Below, in pieces: positions 1 to 7,984 of a stretch of 64,000 nucleotides of DNA. The translations under genes were made by a program, and so were the position numbers. The first letter of the stretch is position 1. Each line of letters opens with the position of its first letter. This stretch comes from JANXVR01 sp034667405. GTDB lineage: Bacteria > Actinomycetota > UBA4738 > HRBIN12. Location of the stretch: positions 124,001 through 188,000 of the forward strand of contig JAXDJX010000026.1 of assembly GCA_034667405.1 (NCBI GenBank), written 5' to 3'. The notes under the pieces were generated by a model. That model made no database searches and was not told where the DNA came from. It saw only the letters and a list, made by a program, of their open reading frames with translations.

Positions 1-2
1 AG

Positions 3-1424
3 ACGGTCTTCCACCTCACCGGCCTCGACGAGCACGGCTTGAAGATCCAACGGGCGGCTGAGGCGAACGGGGCCAGCCCGAAGGATTGGGCGGATTCGAT
101 GGCGCCTCGCTGGCGAGAAGTGTTGGGCCGGCTCGATATCGCCAACGACGACTTCATCCGAACCACGGAACCGCGTCACGAGGCCGTGGTGAAGAAACTG
201 CTCAGGGCCGTCAAGGACAACGGCACGGACGATATCTATCTCGGCTCCTATGAAGGGCTGTACTGCGTCTCCTGTGAGGCCTACTACACGGAGGACGATC
301 TGAAGAACCGACTCTGTCCCGTCCACGAGACCCCGGTGGAAGTGGTGAAGGAGGAGAACTACTTCTTCAAGCTCTCCGCCTACGCCGATCGGTTGTCCGC
401 GCATTACGAGGCCAACCCGGCCGCGATCGCGCCTGACACCCGTCGCAACGAAGTGCTCTCAGTCATCCGCGGAGGGCTGCAGGATTTCTCGATCAGCCGA
501 ACGTCATTCGACTGGGGCGTGCCGTTGCCTTGGGACGAAACCCACGTCTGCTACGTCTGGTTCGACGCGCTCGCGAACTACATCACCGCGGCGGGATACG
601 GAGACGATCCGGAACGGTTCGCACGGATGTGGCCCGCAAACATCCACATGATCGGCAAGGACATCCTGCGGTTCCACGCCATCTACTGGCCGGCGATGTT
701 GATGGCCGCAGGCCTGCAGCCCCCGACACAGGTCTGGGCTCACGGGTTCGTCAACGTCGGCGGCAAGAAGATGTCGAAGGCCAACGCCACCTCCATCCAC
801 CCGTTCGAGTTGCTCGATAAGTTCGGGGTGGACTCCTACCGCTACTACTTCATGCGCGAGATCCGCTTCGGCGAAGACGGGAACTTCAGCTGGGAGTCGA
901 TGGTCGATCGCCACAACGCCGATCTCGCGAACGGCCTCGGGAATCTCGCCTCCCGCGTCCTCGCCATGCTCGCGAGCTACTTCGACGGCGTAGTGCCGGA
1001 GCCGAAGGTCGAGGGCGCGGAGTCGGACCTCCCGGAAGTGACCGCCGACGCACTCAGCCGATACGACGAACACATGCTGGCCGTCCAACTCCAGCCGGCA
1101 CTCAGTGCGGTCTGGGACATCGTCGCTCGAGCGAATGCCTACCTCGTCGAGAAGGAGCCTTGGAAACTCGCGAAGGATCCCGCCCACCGTGACGAACTCG
1201 CCGGGGTGCTCTACGCCTCGGCCGAGACCCTGCGGATCTTGGCCGTCGCGATCCACCCGATCATGCCCGCGGCGGCCGGGAGCCTGTGGAGTCAGCTCGG
1301 GCAATCGGGGGCCGTCGCCGACGCCCACCTTCCCGCGGCGGGCGTGTGGGGCGGCCTCGCGTCGGGGACGGCGACGACCAAGGGCGAGAGCCTGTTCCCG
1401 CGCGTGGAGCACGACGGGCCATAG
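3..1424 (+). CDS. metG: Methionine-tRNA ligase, 5' end outside window
   Basis: Charges tRNA-Met with methionine in the cytosol. The frame is open from base 3, reading TVFHLTGLDEHGLKIQ, the conserved segment after the HIGH region, so the true start lies upstream; the TTG at 39 is internal. A zinc knuckle CxxC...CxxH lies at about 264-328, followed by the anticodon-recognition and stem-contact-fold regions. The active-site loop at 768-782 reads KMSKA instead of the usual KMSKS. There is no C-terminal EMAP/Trbp111 dimerisation domain after the helical anticodon-binding domain. The gene heads the classical actinobacterial metG-tatD-rsmA-ispE block. Identity is secure; the altered loop should still bind ATP, since the key lysines remain. 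Confidence 0.97.
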   Translation, partial: TVFHLTGLDEHGLKIQRAAEANGASPKDWADSMAPRWREVLGRLDIANDDFIRTTEPRHEAVVKKLLRAVKDNGTDDIYLGSYEGLYCVSCEAYYTEDDLKNRLCPVHETPVEVVKEENYFFKLSAYADRLSAHYEANPAAIAPDTRRNEVLSVIRGGLQDFSISRTSFDWGVPLPWDETHVCYVWFDALANYITAAGYGDDPERFARMWPANIHMIGKDILRFHAIYWPAMLMAAGLQPPTQVWAHGFVNVGGKKMSKANATSIHPFELLDKFGVDSYRYYFMREIRFGEDGNFSWESMVDRHNADLANGLGNLASRVLAMLASYFDGVVPEPKVEGAESDLPEVTADALSRYDEHMLAVQLQPALSAVWDIVARANAYLVEKEPWKLAKDPAHRDELAGVLYASAETLRILAVAIHPIMPAAAGSLWSQLGQSGAVADAHLPAAGVWGGLASGTATTKGESLFPRVEHDGP

Positions 1425-1463
1425 TCTCGGGTCGGCACCACAGGCTGAGGCTTGCCGGAAACA

Positions 1464-1479
1464 TGTTTCACGTGAAGCT
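1464..1479. promoter_or_regulatory. parS: parS-like ParB binding site
   Basis: TGTTTCACGTGAAGCT matches 14 of 16 positions of the bacterial parS consensus TGTTTCACGTGAAACA, with the GTTTCACGTGAA core intact. It lies in the 99-bp gap between metG and tatD. The function is inferred from the match; parS sites normally cluster around the replication origin. Confidence 0.72.
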
Positions 1480-1509
1480 CCCTGCCTCGACCGTATCTGC
1501 AGACCCGTG

Positions 1510-1515
1510 TACGCT
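1510..1515 (+). promoter_or_regulatory. -10 box TACGCT, leaderless tatD
   Basis: TACGCT ends 8 nt before the GTG start of tatD. There is no Shine-Dalgarno sequence between them, so transcription should start at or next to the start codon. Confidence 0.55.
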
Positions 1516-1523
1516 CCCCGCCC

Positions 1524-2318
1524 GTGAGCGACTTGAACCCTGAACCGACGGTCCACGCAGGTGCGGTCGACACCCACTGTCACCTCTTCCTGCTGGACCT
1601 GGAACCTCCAGCAGTGGTCGAGGCCGCACGGGCCGCGGGCGTGGGACGGATCATCTGTGTCGGGATCGACGTCGAAACCAGCCGTCGGAGCCTGGAATTG
1701 GCCGAGTCCATACCGGGTGTGTTCGCCACGGCCGGCATGCACCCGCACGACGCGAGTGCCTTCGACGCCACGGCGTCTACCCGGATCGAGGAGCTCCTCC
1801 ACGACCCCAGGGTGGTCGGTGTAGGGGAGTGCGGTCTGGACTACTTCAGGATGCTTTCCCCCGTCGACGACCAACTCCGAACCTTGCGAACGCACATCTC
1901 GCTCTCCAACGAATCGGCGAAGCCGATGGTGGTCCATGTTCGCGACGCGTGGGAGGACACCCTTCGAGTCCTAGATGAGGGTTCCGCCGAGCACGTGGTT
2001 ATCCACTGTTTCAGCGGTGACGCCGACATCGCGCGCGAGTGCGCGGCTCGCGGTTATCACCTCAGCTTTGCGGCAAACGTGACCTACCCCAAGAACGATC
2101 ACCTTCGGCAAGCTGCTGCCGCCGTGCCGCAGGACCGACTCCTCACAGAGACCGACAGCCCGTTCCTCAGCCCGCAGGCGACGCGCGGTCGGCCCAACCA
2201 TCCCGGCAACGTCCAAGCGGTCATCGCGGAACTCGCGAGCGCACGGAACGAACTTCCGAGTGACCTCACAGCCGCTACAGAGGCCAACGCGAGGGACGCA
2301 TTTCCCGCGATGAAGTGA
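1524..2318 (+). CDS. tatD: TatD family metal-dependent DNase
   Basis: 264-residue TIM-barrel hydrolase of the TatD/YcfH family, which are metal-dependent 3'-5' deoxyribonucleases. Metal-ligand motifs are all visible: VDTHCHL near the N terminus, GVGECGLDY, the histidine of PMVVHVRDA, HCFSG, and the final TETDSPFL aspartate. The start is GTG, chosen because the -10 box at 1510 places the transcript start there and the conserved DTHCH follows after 17 residues. It follows metG, as in most Actinobacteria and Firmicutes. Length matches the family. Confidence 0.95.
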   Translation: MSDLNPEPTVHAGAVDTHCHLFLLDLEPPAVVEAARAAGVGRIICVGIDVETSRRSLELAESIPGVFATAGMHPHDASAFDATASTRIEELLHDPRVVGVGECGLDYFRMLSPVDDQLRTLRTHISLSNESAKPMVVHVRDAWEDTLRVLDEGSAEHVVIHCFSGDADIARECAARGYHLSFAANVTYPKNDHLRQAAAAVPQDRLLTETDSPFLSPQATRGRPNHPGNVQAVIAELASARNELPSDLTAATEANARDAFPAMK

Positions 2319-2412
2319 TCGGCGCCTACCACAAGCAGCCGAAATGGGGCTCCTTCCTCAAGGTTGCAGTGAGGGTTGAGGGTTTGGTACGGTCGATACT
2401 CCAATGGGCACC

Positions 2413-2452
2413 AAGGCTTCTGTCCGGCCCTGCCGCTTCCCTCTGAAGCCTT
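2413..2452 (+). repeat. Inverted repeat in leader of exported protein gene
   Basis: Perfect 8-bp arms AAGGCTTC (2413-2420) and GAAGCCTT (2445-2452) around a 24-nt loop, ending 8 nt before the AGGAGG ribosome-binding site at 2461. It could be a leader hairpin controlling translation. I compared it with the ydaO riboswitch often found before rpf genes and saw no match. Confidence 0.4.
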
Positions 2453-2470
2453 CCTCACCAAGGAGGAAGG

Positions 2471-3442
2471 TTGGCGGTACGAGCGTCCCGGCTCCGCAGG
2501 TTGCGGATCCGCCGCACCACGCAGTTCTCGACCCTCTCGGTCGGGGCGCTGCTGTTGGTTGGCGTGGCGAACGGCGCGCAGGCACAGCAGGAGCCGGTCC
2601 AGCGGGCGCAGGCATCGGTGGCAGCAGCCATCGGCGATGCGGACCAAGCCTCCACAGGTGTGGGGATCTGGGTGTTGGAAGGAACGAGCAGCGGACCCGC
2701 CGTGAAAGCGGCGGCGCTCGATGGGGCGATCGCCTCCGCGGGCGGTGTCGGGTTTTTCCCGACGGTCAGCGTTCGTGCCGTCGTGGCGGGGAAGGTCCAC
2801 GACGTCACAACGAACGCACGGACCGTCGGGGAGCTCCTCTCGGCCATGGGGATCCATCCCGACGCCGGTGACCGCGTTCAACCCTCACTCAGATCCCCCC
2901 TTCACTCCGGTCTCACCCTTCGGTTCATCAACGTTCGGATCTTCACCGAGACGGTGACGGTTCCCATCCCGTTCCAAACGACGACGACCTCGAGCGAAGA
3001 ACTCGCCCCCGGCGCGGTACAGATCGCAACCGACGGGATCCCGGGTCTTCGGTCCGTCACTCGTCGGGTCACGGTGATCGATGGTCACCGGACGCAGATG
3101 CGAACACTCAGCTCCTCCGTGCTTCAGGCGCCGGTGACGGAGGTCCGCCTGGTTGGTCCGAACGCGGACCCGGTTACCGTCTCTGGGGGCCAGCACCCGA
3201 CGACGGGGCAAGCCACGTGGTACGACCCGCCGTGGTCCGGGCTCACGGCCGCGAGTCCGTGGCTCCCGTTCGGAACGCATGTGACCGTGACCGATCTTGA
3301 TACCGGGAGGTCCGTGGTCGTGATAATCAACGACCGTGGACCGTACGCGGATCCCTCTCGGATCATCGACCTCTCGCCCGAGGCCTTCTCTCAGCTCGAT
3401 TCCTTGGGCCGGGGGGTCATCAACGTACGCATCGCTTGGTGA
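2471..3442 (+). CDS. Secreted DUF348-G5-RlpA-like (3D/DPBB) cell-wall protein
   Basis: 323 residues. The N terminus is basic and followed by a hydrophobic signal/anchor (residues about 15-36). Next come a ubiquitin-like DUF348 region (about 90-165, VRAVVAGKVHDVTTNARTV), a G5-type domain (about 170-225) and a C-terminal double-psi beta-barrel of RlpA/3D type (from about 245, with TWYDPPWSG, LPFGTHVTVTDL and INDRGPY). This is the architecture of RpfB-like resuscitation factors with the lysozyme-like domain replaced by a barrel that in relatives cleaves or binds peptidoglycan. The start is TTG at 2471, preceded by AGGAGG at 2461-2466. It occupies the rpfB position between tatD and rsmA. Catalytic activity is inferred. 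Confidence 0.85.
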   Translation: MAVRASRLRRLRIRRTTQFSTLSVGALLLVGVANGAQAQQEPVQRAQASVAAAIGDADQASTGVGIWVLEGTSSGPAVKAAALDGAIASAGGVGFFPTVSVRAVVAGKVHDVTTNARTVGELLSAMGIHPDAGDRVQPSLRSPLHSGLTLRFINVRIFTETVTVPIPFQTTTTSSEELAPGAVQIATDGIPGLRSVTRRVTVIDGHRTQMRTLSSSVLQAPVTEVRLVGPNADPVTVSGGQHPTTGQATWYDPPWSGLTAASPWLPFGTHVTVTDLDTGRSVVVIINDRGPYADPSRIIDLSPEAFSQLDSLGRGVINVRIAW

Positions 3443-3463
3443 GGGCCTGAGGGGGTTCGGCCG

Positions 3464-4315
3464 ATGAGCCGGGCACCGTCGGGTGCCGGCTTGGGTGGGG
3501 GAGCCATCCGCGACCTCGCCGCGCGCCACGGCGTTCGACCATCGAAGTCCCTGGGCCAGAACTTCCTCACGGATCCGAACCTTGCCCGGGCGATCGCAGC
3601 GGACGCCGGGGTCGGCGCGGGGGACCATGTGGTGGAAGTGGGGGCGGGGTTCGGTTCGCTGACGACGGCGCTCGCTGCGACCGGAGCTGATGTGACCGCG
3701 GTCGAGTTCGATCGGGCGCTGATGCCGGCACTCATGGAGGTCACCGCGGGACTCGACAACGTCACGGTGGTCCAAGGCGATGCCATGAAACTGGACTGGC
3801 TCGCGCTGACCGACGGGGGCGAGTGGACACTATGCGCGAACCTCCCGTACAACATCGCGACGCCGTTGGTGATGGATCTTCTCTCCGATGTCCCCGCCAT
3901 CCGGCGATTCATCGTGATGGTGCAGCGGGAGACCGGCGAACGGATGGCCGCCCAGGCGGGAGAGGAGCGGTACGGCGCCGTGAGCGTTCGAGTGGGATAT
4001 GCAGCCGGCGCGCGTCTGATCCGGAGCGTGCCCGCCGAGGTGTTCTGGCCGCGGCCGACCATCGAATCGGTCGTCGTCCGTCTGGACCGGCTGGCCTCGC
4101 CGCCGGTCGATGTCGACCGGGCCGCACTCTGGCGCGTGATCGAGGTCTCGTTCGCTGAGCGGCGGAAGACCATGCGGAACGCCTTGCGGCGCCTGGGTCT
4201 GGACGTGAAGACGGCCGACAGGGTGCTCGCCGAGAGCAGCGTGGGCCCGTCGCAGCGGCCCGAGGAGCTCCCATTGGCGGCATTCGCCCGGATCGCCGAG
4301 CGGATCTCGGTATGA
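3464..4315 (+). CDS. rsmA: 16S rRNA (A1518/A1519) dimethyltransferase
   Basis: KsgA/RsmA, 283 residues, dimethylates two adjacent adenines in helix 45 of 16S rRNA during small-subunit maturation. Visible are the N-terminal SLGQNFLTD, the SAM-binding VVEVGAGFGSLT, the acidic VEFD, GDAM, and the adenine-flipping motif NLPYNIATP. Its stop overlaps the ATG of ispE by 4 nt (ATGA), so translation is probably coupled. Confidence 0.97.
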   Translation: MSRAPSGAGLGGGAIRDLAARHGVRPSKSLGQNFLTDPNLARAIAADAGVGAGDHVVEVGAGFGSLTTALAATGADVTAVEFDRALMPALMEVTAGLDNVTVVQGDAMKLDWLALTDGGEWTLCANLPYNIATPLVMDLLSDVPAIRRFIVMVQRETGERMAAQAGEERYGAVSVRVGYAAGARLIRSVPAEVFWPRPTIESVVVRLDRLASPPVDVDRAALWRVIEVSFAERRKTMRNALRRLGLDVKTADRVLAESSVGPSQRPEELPLAAFARIAERISV

Positions 4316-5184
4316 GCGAACCGATCGTCCGGCGCGCGTACGGGAAGATCAACGTCTTCCTGCGGGTTCTGGGCCGGCGCGAGGACGGTTATCACGACAT
4401 CGAAACGGTGATCCTGCCGGTCTCGCTCTACGACACCGTGCGGGTGGACTCCGCGAGCGGCCTGACGATCGAACTCGAAGGTGATCCCTCCCTGGTCGCC
4501 CCGCTCCGCGAGGCGGATCCGGACGGCAATCTGGCCCTCGTGGCGGCCCGGACGCTGGCCGAGGAGGCGGGGATCGACACAGGCGCCGTCGGTGCCCTGA
4601 TCCAGGTCGAGAAGCGCATCCCCGTGGCGGGCGGGATGGCCGGCGGGTCCGCGGACGCTGCGGCGGTCCTCATCGCGCTCAACGAGTTATGGGCTTGTGG
4701 GTTCGACGAGGCGCGACTGAGCGAGATCGGGGTCCGAGTCGGTTCGGACGTTCCCGCGATGCTGGCAGGCGTACCAGTGATGGTGAAGGGCAGGGGTGAC
4801 GTGCTGAGTTCGGTCTACGTGACCCCAACGCCATGGATAGTCAAGTCACTTGACTTTCAGATCAGCGCCTCCGATGCCTATGCATGGTGGGATGAAGGCG
4901 GCGCCCGGAGCGGTCCCGACGGCGGGGTCGTGCTGGCCTCATTGGAGACCGGAGCCACCGGCTCGCTCGGAGCATCGATCTTCAACGATCTGGAGTCGGG
5001 GATCGTTGCGCGCCATCCGGAAGTTGGCGAGGTGCGCGATGCGCTCTTAGCCGCCGGGGCGGAGGCGGCGTTCGTCACGGGAAGCGGTCCCACGGTGGTC
5101 GCCCTTGCTCCCCACGTCATCCACGCCGACAAGATCGCCGACCAGGTGCCCGGTTCGATCGTGGTGATGGGCCCGCCGGTCTGA
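4312..5184 (+). CDS. ispE: 4-diphosphocytidyl-2-C-methyl-D-erythritol kinase
   Basis: GHMP kinase of the MEP isoprenoid pathway, 290 residues. AYGKINVFLRV (substrate lysine and asparagine) lies near the N terminus, VAGGMAGGSADAAA is the ATP-binding glycine-rich loop, and TGSGPT is the C-terminal GHMP motif. It overlaps rsmA by 4 nt, the usual actinobacterial arrangement. It shows that precursors for polyprenyl carriers come from the MEP route. Confidence 0.96.
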   Translation: MSEPIVRRAYGKINVFLRVLGRREDGYHDIETVILPVSLYDTVRVDSASGLTIELEGDPSLVAPLREADPDGNLALVAARTLAEEAGIDTGAVGALIQVEKRIPVAGGMAGGSADAAAVLIALNELWACGFDEARLSEIGVRVGSDVPAMLAGVPVMVKGRGDVLSSVYVTPTPWIVKSLDFQISASDAYAWWDEGGARSGPDGGVVLASLETGATGSLGASIFNDLESGIVARHPEVGEVRDALLAAGAEAAFVTGSGPTVVALAPHVIHADKIADQVPGSIVVMGPPV

Positions 5185-5219
5185 TCCAACGGTCATGGTG
5201 GCCCGCCCCGTCGGAACGT

Positions 5220-5225
5220 CATAAT
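5220..5225 (+). promoter_or_regulatory. -10 box CATAAT before tRNA-Gln
   Basis: CATAAT ends 11 nt before the mature 5' end of the tRNA; a plausible sigma-A box. No clear -35 element is seen. Confidence 0.4.
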
Positions 5226-5236
5226 CGTCAGTGCAC

Positions 5237-5307
5237 TCCGGGGTCGTCTAATGGTAGGACACAGGCCTTTGAAGCCTGGCATGGAGGTTCGATCCCTCCC
5301 CCCGGAA
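5237..5307 (+). tRNA. tRNA-Gln (anticodon UUG)
   Basis: 71 nt. The acceptor stem TCCGGGG pairs with CCCCGGA, the anticodon stem is CAGGC/GCCTG with loop CTTTGAA (anticodon TTG), and the T arm is GGAGG-TTCGATC-CCTCC. The discriminator base is A and CCA is not encoded. Confidence 0.95.
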
Positions 5308-5329
5308 CTTGATCCGATCTAGGAGGCGC

Positions 5330-6970
5330 CTAGTAACGGGTGAGCCGTCCCTGCAGCGCCGTGAGAACGGACACGGATTCGAAGTTGGACACCGAGCGTT
5401 GGTGCGTGGCGTCGTGCAGCGCGATCGCCTGGTACGTCGCGTCTGAGGTCGGCGTGTCCACCAGCGATCCCACGCCGGTGTCATCCACGGTCACGATGCC
5501 GATCAGCCGCCGATCGCCGGCTTGTTCCCGGTAGATCCGGACGTCGTGGGTGCCGCCGTGATCGTCGAGCTTGAGGTTCACCGTGAGGCGCACGTGCTGC
5601 CCGAGGGTGATGGAGTGCCGGGATGCCGTTAGCGTCAGCTCCCGCTTCAGGGAACTAACGATGACGCTCGTCTCCGCCGTCGATCCTCGATGCTCCGCGT
5701 CCCCGCCGAACCGCGCGCTGAAGTCGTGCGCGGGCCCGACGTCGTCTGCATCGGTTGGATAGTCGGCCGACCACGCGCCCCCAGCGGAGGTGGAAACCGT
5801 CGTGAATAGCTGCGGTGCCCCGCCGCCGGTCGAGACCCAGATCTCGATGGGCACGCCCGCGCCCACGGATGTCCCTTCGTTGAATGTGAGCTGCCCTGAG
5901 AGGTGGATCGTCGTGAATACCGGCACCCGCTCGCGTGCCGCCATCGTGATGGCCGACCCGAAGAGCGTCGGGTTGTCGAACGTGTAGAGCTGCATCGTGC
6001 CGGTGGAGTAATGAGAGACGGCGAAGATCTGGTCGCCGGACGGTGAGAAGCGGATCCCTCGGGTCGCGGGGATGAACGGCGACTCGTATGTGGAGAACAC
6101 TGGAGCGTCGTTCACATCGGCGAACACCGTCGTCCCGAACGAGGTGAGTTCCGCCAAGTAGCGGCCACCGCGATCCACCGTGTCGACGCCCCACACGAAC
6201 GTGGTGCCGTGCGGCTGGATGCCCGGGTAGGTGTGTTCCACGGAGAGGTCTGCTGCGGAGAGCTGCGTCATGCTCACGCCCGTCGCGACCACGATCGACG
6301 CGCCGTCTGAGGTGAACTGCGGCGTGGCGTACGCGGAGAGCTTCTTGCCGGCCAGCTTGGTCGGCGGGCTCGCGGAGGCGTCGTAGATCCGCAGGGTCGT
6401 GTCGGTGCCGTCCGCGACGACGGCGAGTCGCGACGGAGCGGAAGGATCGGTGGCGAAATCGATGACCGTGGCACCGGTGGGATAGCGCGCGCCGGTGAAC
6501 GTGGTGACGGCACCGTTCGACGGGTTGATGCGATCGAGCCCGTTGCCGCGGCTAGTCCAGAGGTAGCCCCCCGCGTAGCCGAGCATGTATCCGCCGCTCA
6601 GACTGCTGGTGATGGCCGCACCGACGGCGTTGGTGGTGAGGTCCACAGGCGTGATCTGCCCGCTGGAGTGTTCGAACACGTAGAGCGTCGACCCGACGAT
6701 CACCATGCCCGATGGCCCGTCGAGCCCGCCGATGGTGCCCGTGACGGCGCCGTCGAAGTTGGCGAGCTTGAGGTGCGTCTCGCCGGTGCCGCCGGAGATG
6801 ATCAGCTGATCACGGGCGTCGTCAACCACCATCGTTGCGAAGTCGTCCATGCCCAGGTCTGTGATGGTCTCGGCGTGAGCGGTGGGAGCTAGGACGGTGA
6901 TGGCCGTCAGCGCCGAGGCGGTGATCAGGAACGCCGTGCTCGCCGTCGTGGCTGCCTCACGGATGCGCAT
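5330..6970 (-). CDS. Secreted beta-propeller plus Ig-like domain protein
   Basis: 546 residues with a clear Sec signal peptide (AFLITASALTAITVLAPTAHA, cleavage after about residue 33). Residues about 35-340 form a YVTN/WD-like propeller with repeats such as DDARDQLIISGG and GPSGMVIVGSTLYVFEH. Two Ig-like or bacterial repeat domains follow (about 345-440 and 445-540), the first reading SGQLTFNEGTSVGAGVPIEIW. No enzyme motif or membrane anchor is seen. It is probably an extracellular or wall-associated binding protein. The TATGGT box 9 nt before the ATG supports this start. Confidence 0.75.
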   Translation of the reverse strand: MRIREAATTASTAFLITASALTAITVLAPTAHAETITDLGMDDFATMVVDDARDQLIISGGTGETHLKLANFDGAVTGTIGGLDGPSGMVIVGSTLYVFEHSSGQITPVDLTTNAVGAAITSSLSGGYMLGYAGGYLWTSRGNGLDRINPSNGAVTTFTGARYPTGATVIDFATDPSAPSRLAVVADGTDTTLRIYDASASPPTKLAGKKLSAYATPQFTSDGASIVVATGVSMTQLSAADLSVEHTYPGIQPHGTTFVWGVDTVDRGGRYLAELTSFGTTVFADVNDAPVFSTYESPFIPATRGIRFSPSGDQIFAVSHYSTGTMQLYTFDNPTLFGSAITMAARERVPVFTTIHLSGQLTFNEGTSVGAGVPIEIWVSTGGGAPQLFTTVSTSAGGAWSADYPTDADDVGPAHDFSARFGGDAEHRGSTAETSVIVSSLKRELTLTASRHSITLGQHVRLTVNLKLDDHGGTHDVRIYREQAGDRRLIGIVTVDDTGVGSLVDTPTSDATYQAIALHDATHQRSVSNFESVSVLTALQGRLTRY

Positions 6971-6979
6971 GGGAGTGCG

Positions 6980-6985
6980 ACCATA
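6980..6985 (-). promoter_or_regulatory. -10 box TATGGT, leaderless exported protein
   Basis: On the minus strand TATGGT ends 9 nt before the ATG at 6970, with no Shine-Dalgarno between. Confidence 0.5.
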
Positions 6986-7026
6986 CGCGGCGCCCGGTGG
7001 GCCTGTCTAGGTCAGTCGACGTGCGG

Positions 7027-7866
7027 TTATCGATCCGCGGGGTGGTCCGCGGAGACGAGTTCCTCGATGGTGTCCGGCACCTTGATGCGGAGCCTGTTGC
7101 GGCGGCGGACCCAGACCGCGACCCACGTCACGAGCATGAGGAACGCGAGCACGCCGGCGACGACCTTCCAGGTACGCGCGGTCGCGCTCGCGTCCACGAC
7201 CGCGGCCTCACGGGCTTTCAGGGCCGCATCCCGCTGAGCCACCAGACGGTCGCTCGCCGCCTGCGTTGCCGCTAGGGTTTGCCGCGCCGCGTCGAGTTCC
7301 GTACGGGTTTCCGCGAGCCGTGCCGTTTGGGCATCGGCGTGGCGGACCTTGTCTGCGAGGCGGTTGGCCCGGTCTTGGGCACGATCGAGGCGGCCCAGGA
7401 GGACCGCCTCAAGGCTGGTGGAGGCTACGGTGAAGGACCCACCGATGAGATCGCCGATGCCGTTGTGACAACCCACGTTGCACACCCGAGCCGTGTAGAA
7501 GCCCGGCGCGACATCGGGAACCACGAACGTCGTGTGCGCGACGTAGGGGCAGTCGACCCCGCCGGCCGGGGGCGTGATCTCGACCGGCCCTAGGAGCGTC
7601 CGGGTGCCGGGCGTGGAGAGATAGGCGAACCATGGCCCGGGGCTGGACGGCGCCGCCAACGCGCCGGTGCAGAACTGTCCCTGCATGGTGACGGTGGCTC
7701 CCACCGGAGCCCAGGCGGAGCCCCCGGGGAGATCTGGCGGGACCGACTGGCCGTTGACCTGCGTGACGTTCATCCACGAGCCGCCGGCGAGCGCCGCCGG
7801 GCTCGCCACGAGCAGGGAAGCCATGACGATCATGGAAGTTACGACGGCGCGGCGCATGCGGCCCAC
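7027..7866 (-). CDS. Exported membrane-anchored protein with coiled coil
   Basis: 279 residues. A signal peptide (SMIVMASLLVASPAALA) is followed by an extracellular domain of about 120 residues with four cysteines (FCTG, VDCPY, VCNVGC), probably disulfide-linked. A coiled coil of about 80 residues rich in R, A and D comes next, then one transmembrane helix (VVAGVLAFLMLVTWVAVWV) and a basic cytosolic tail. I recognise no family. The topology suggests a stalked surface domain. The start is GTG at 7866 or ATG at 7857; AAGGGTGGG upstream fits the ATG about as well. Confidence 0.65.
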   Translation of the reverse strand: MGRMRRAVVTSMIVMASLLVASPAALAGGSWMNVTQVNGQSVPPDLPGGSAWAPVGATVTMQGQFCTGALAAPSSPGPWFAYLSTPGTRTLLGPVEITPPAGGVDCPYVAHTTFVVPDVAPGFYTARVCNVGCHNGIGDLIGGSFTVASTSLEAVLLGRLDRAQDRANRLADKVRHADAQTARLAETRTELDAARQTLAATQAASDRLVAQRDAALKAREAAVVDASATARTWKVVAGVLAFLMLVTWVAVWVRRRNRLRIKVPDTIEELVSADHPADR

Positions 7867-7984
7867 CCTTCAAGAGGAACCCCGAGCGTGGCCCCCGATC
7901 CCTTTCCTGTCAACCTTGCTCTCGGCTCGTCACCGGACCATCCGATGTGCGACCATAGGTATCCCTCGACCGAAGGCGCACGGG

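Noticed and set aside
504..1937. 477-codon minus-strand frame opposite metG/tatD
   Set aside because: Arg/His-rich shadow of two well-supported genes; no family motif.
2319..2470. ydaO (c-di-AMP) riboswitch before the G5/RlpA gene
   Set aside because: The expected conserved segments are not seen; only a simple inverted repeat is present.
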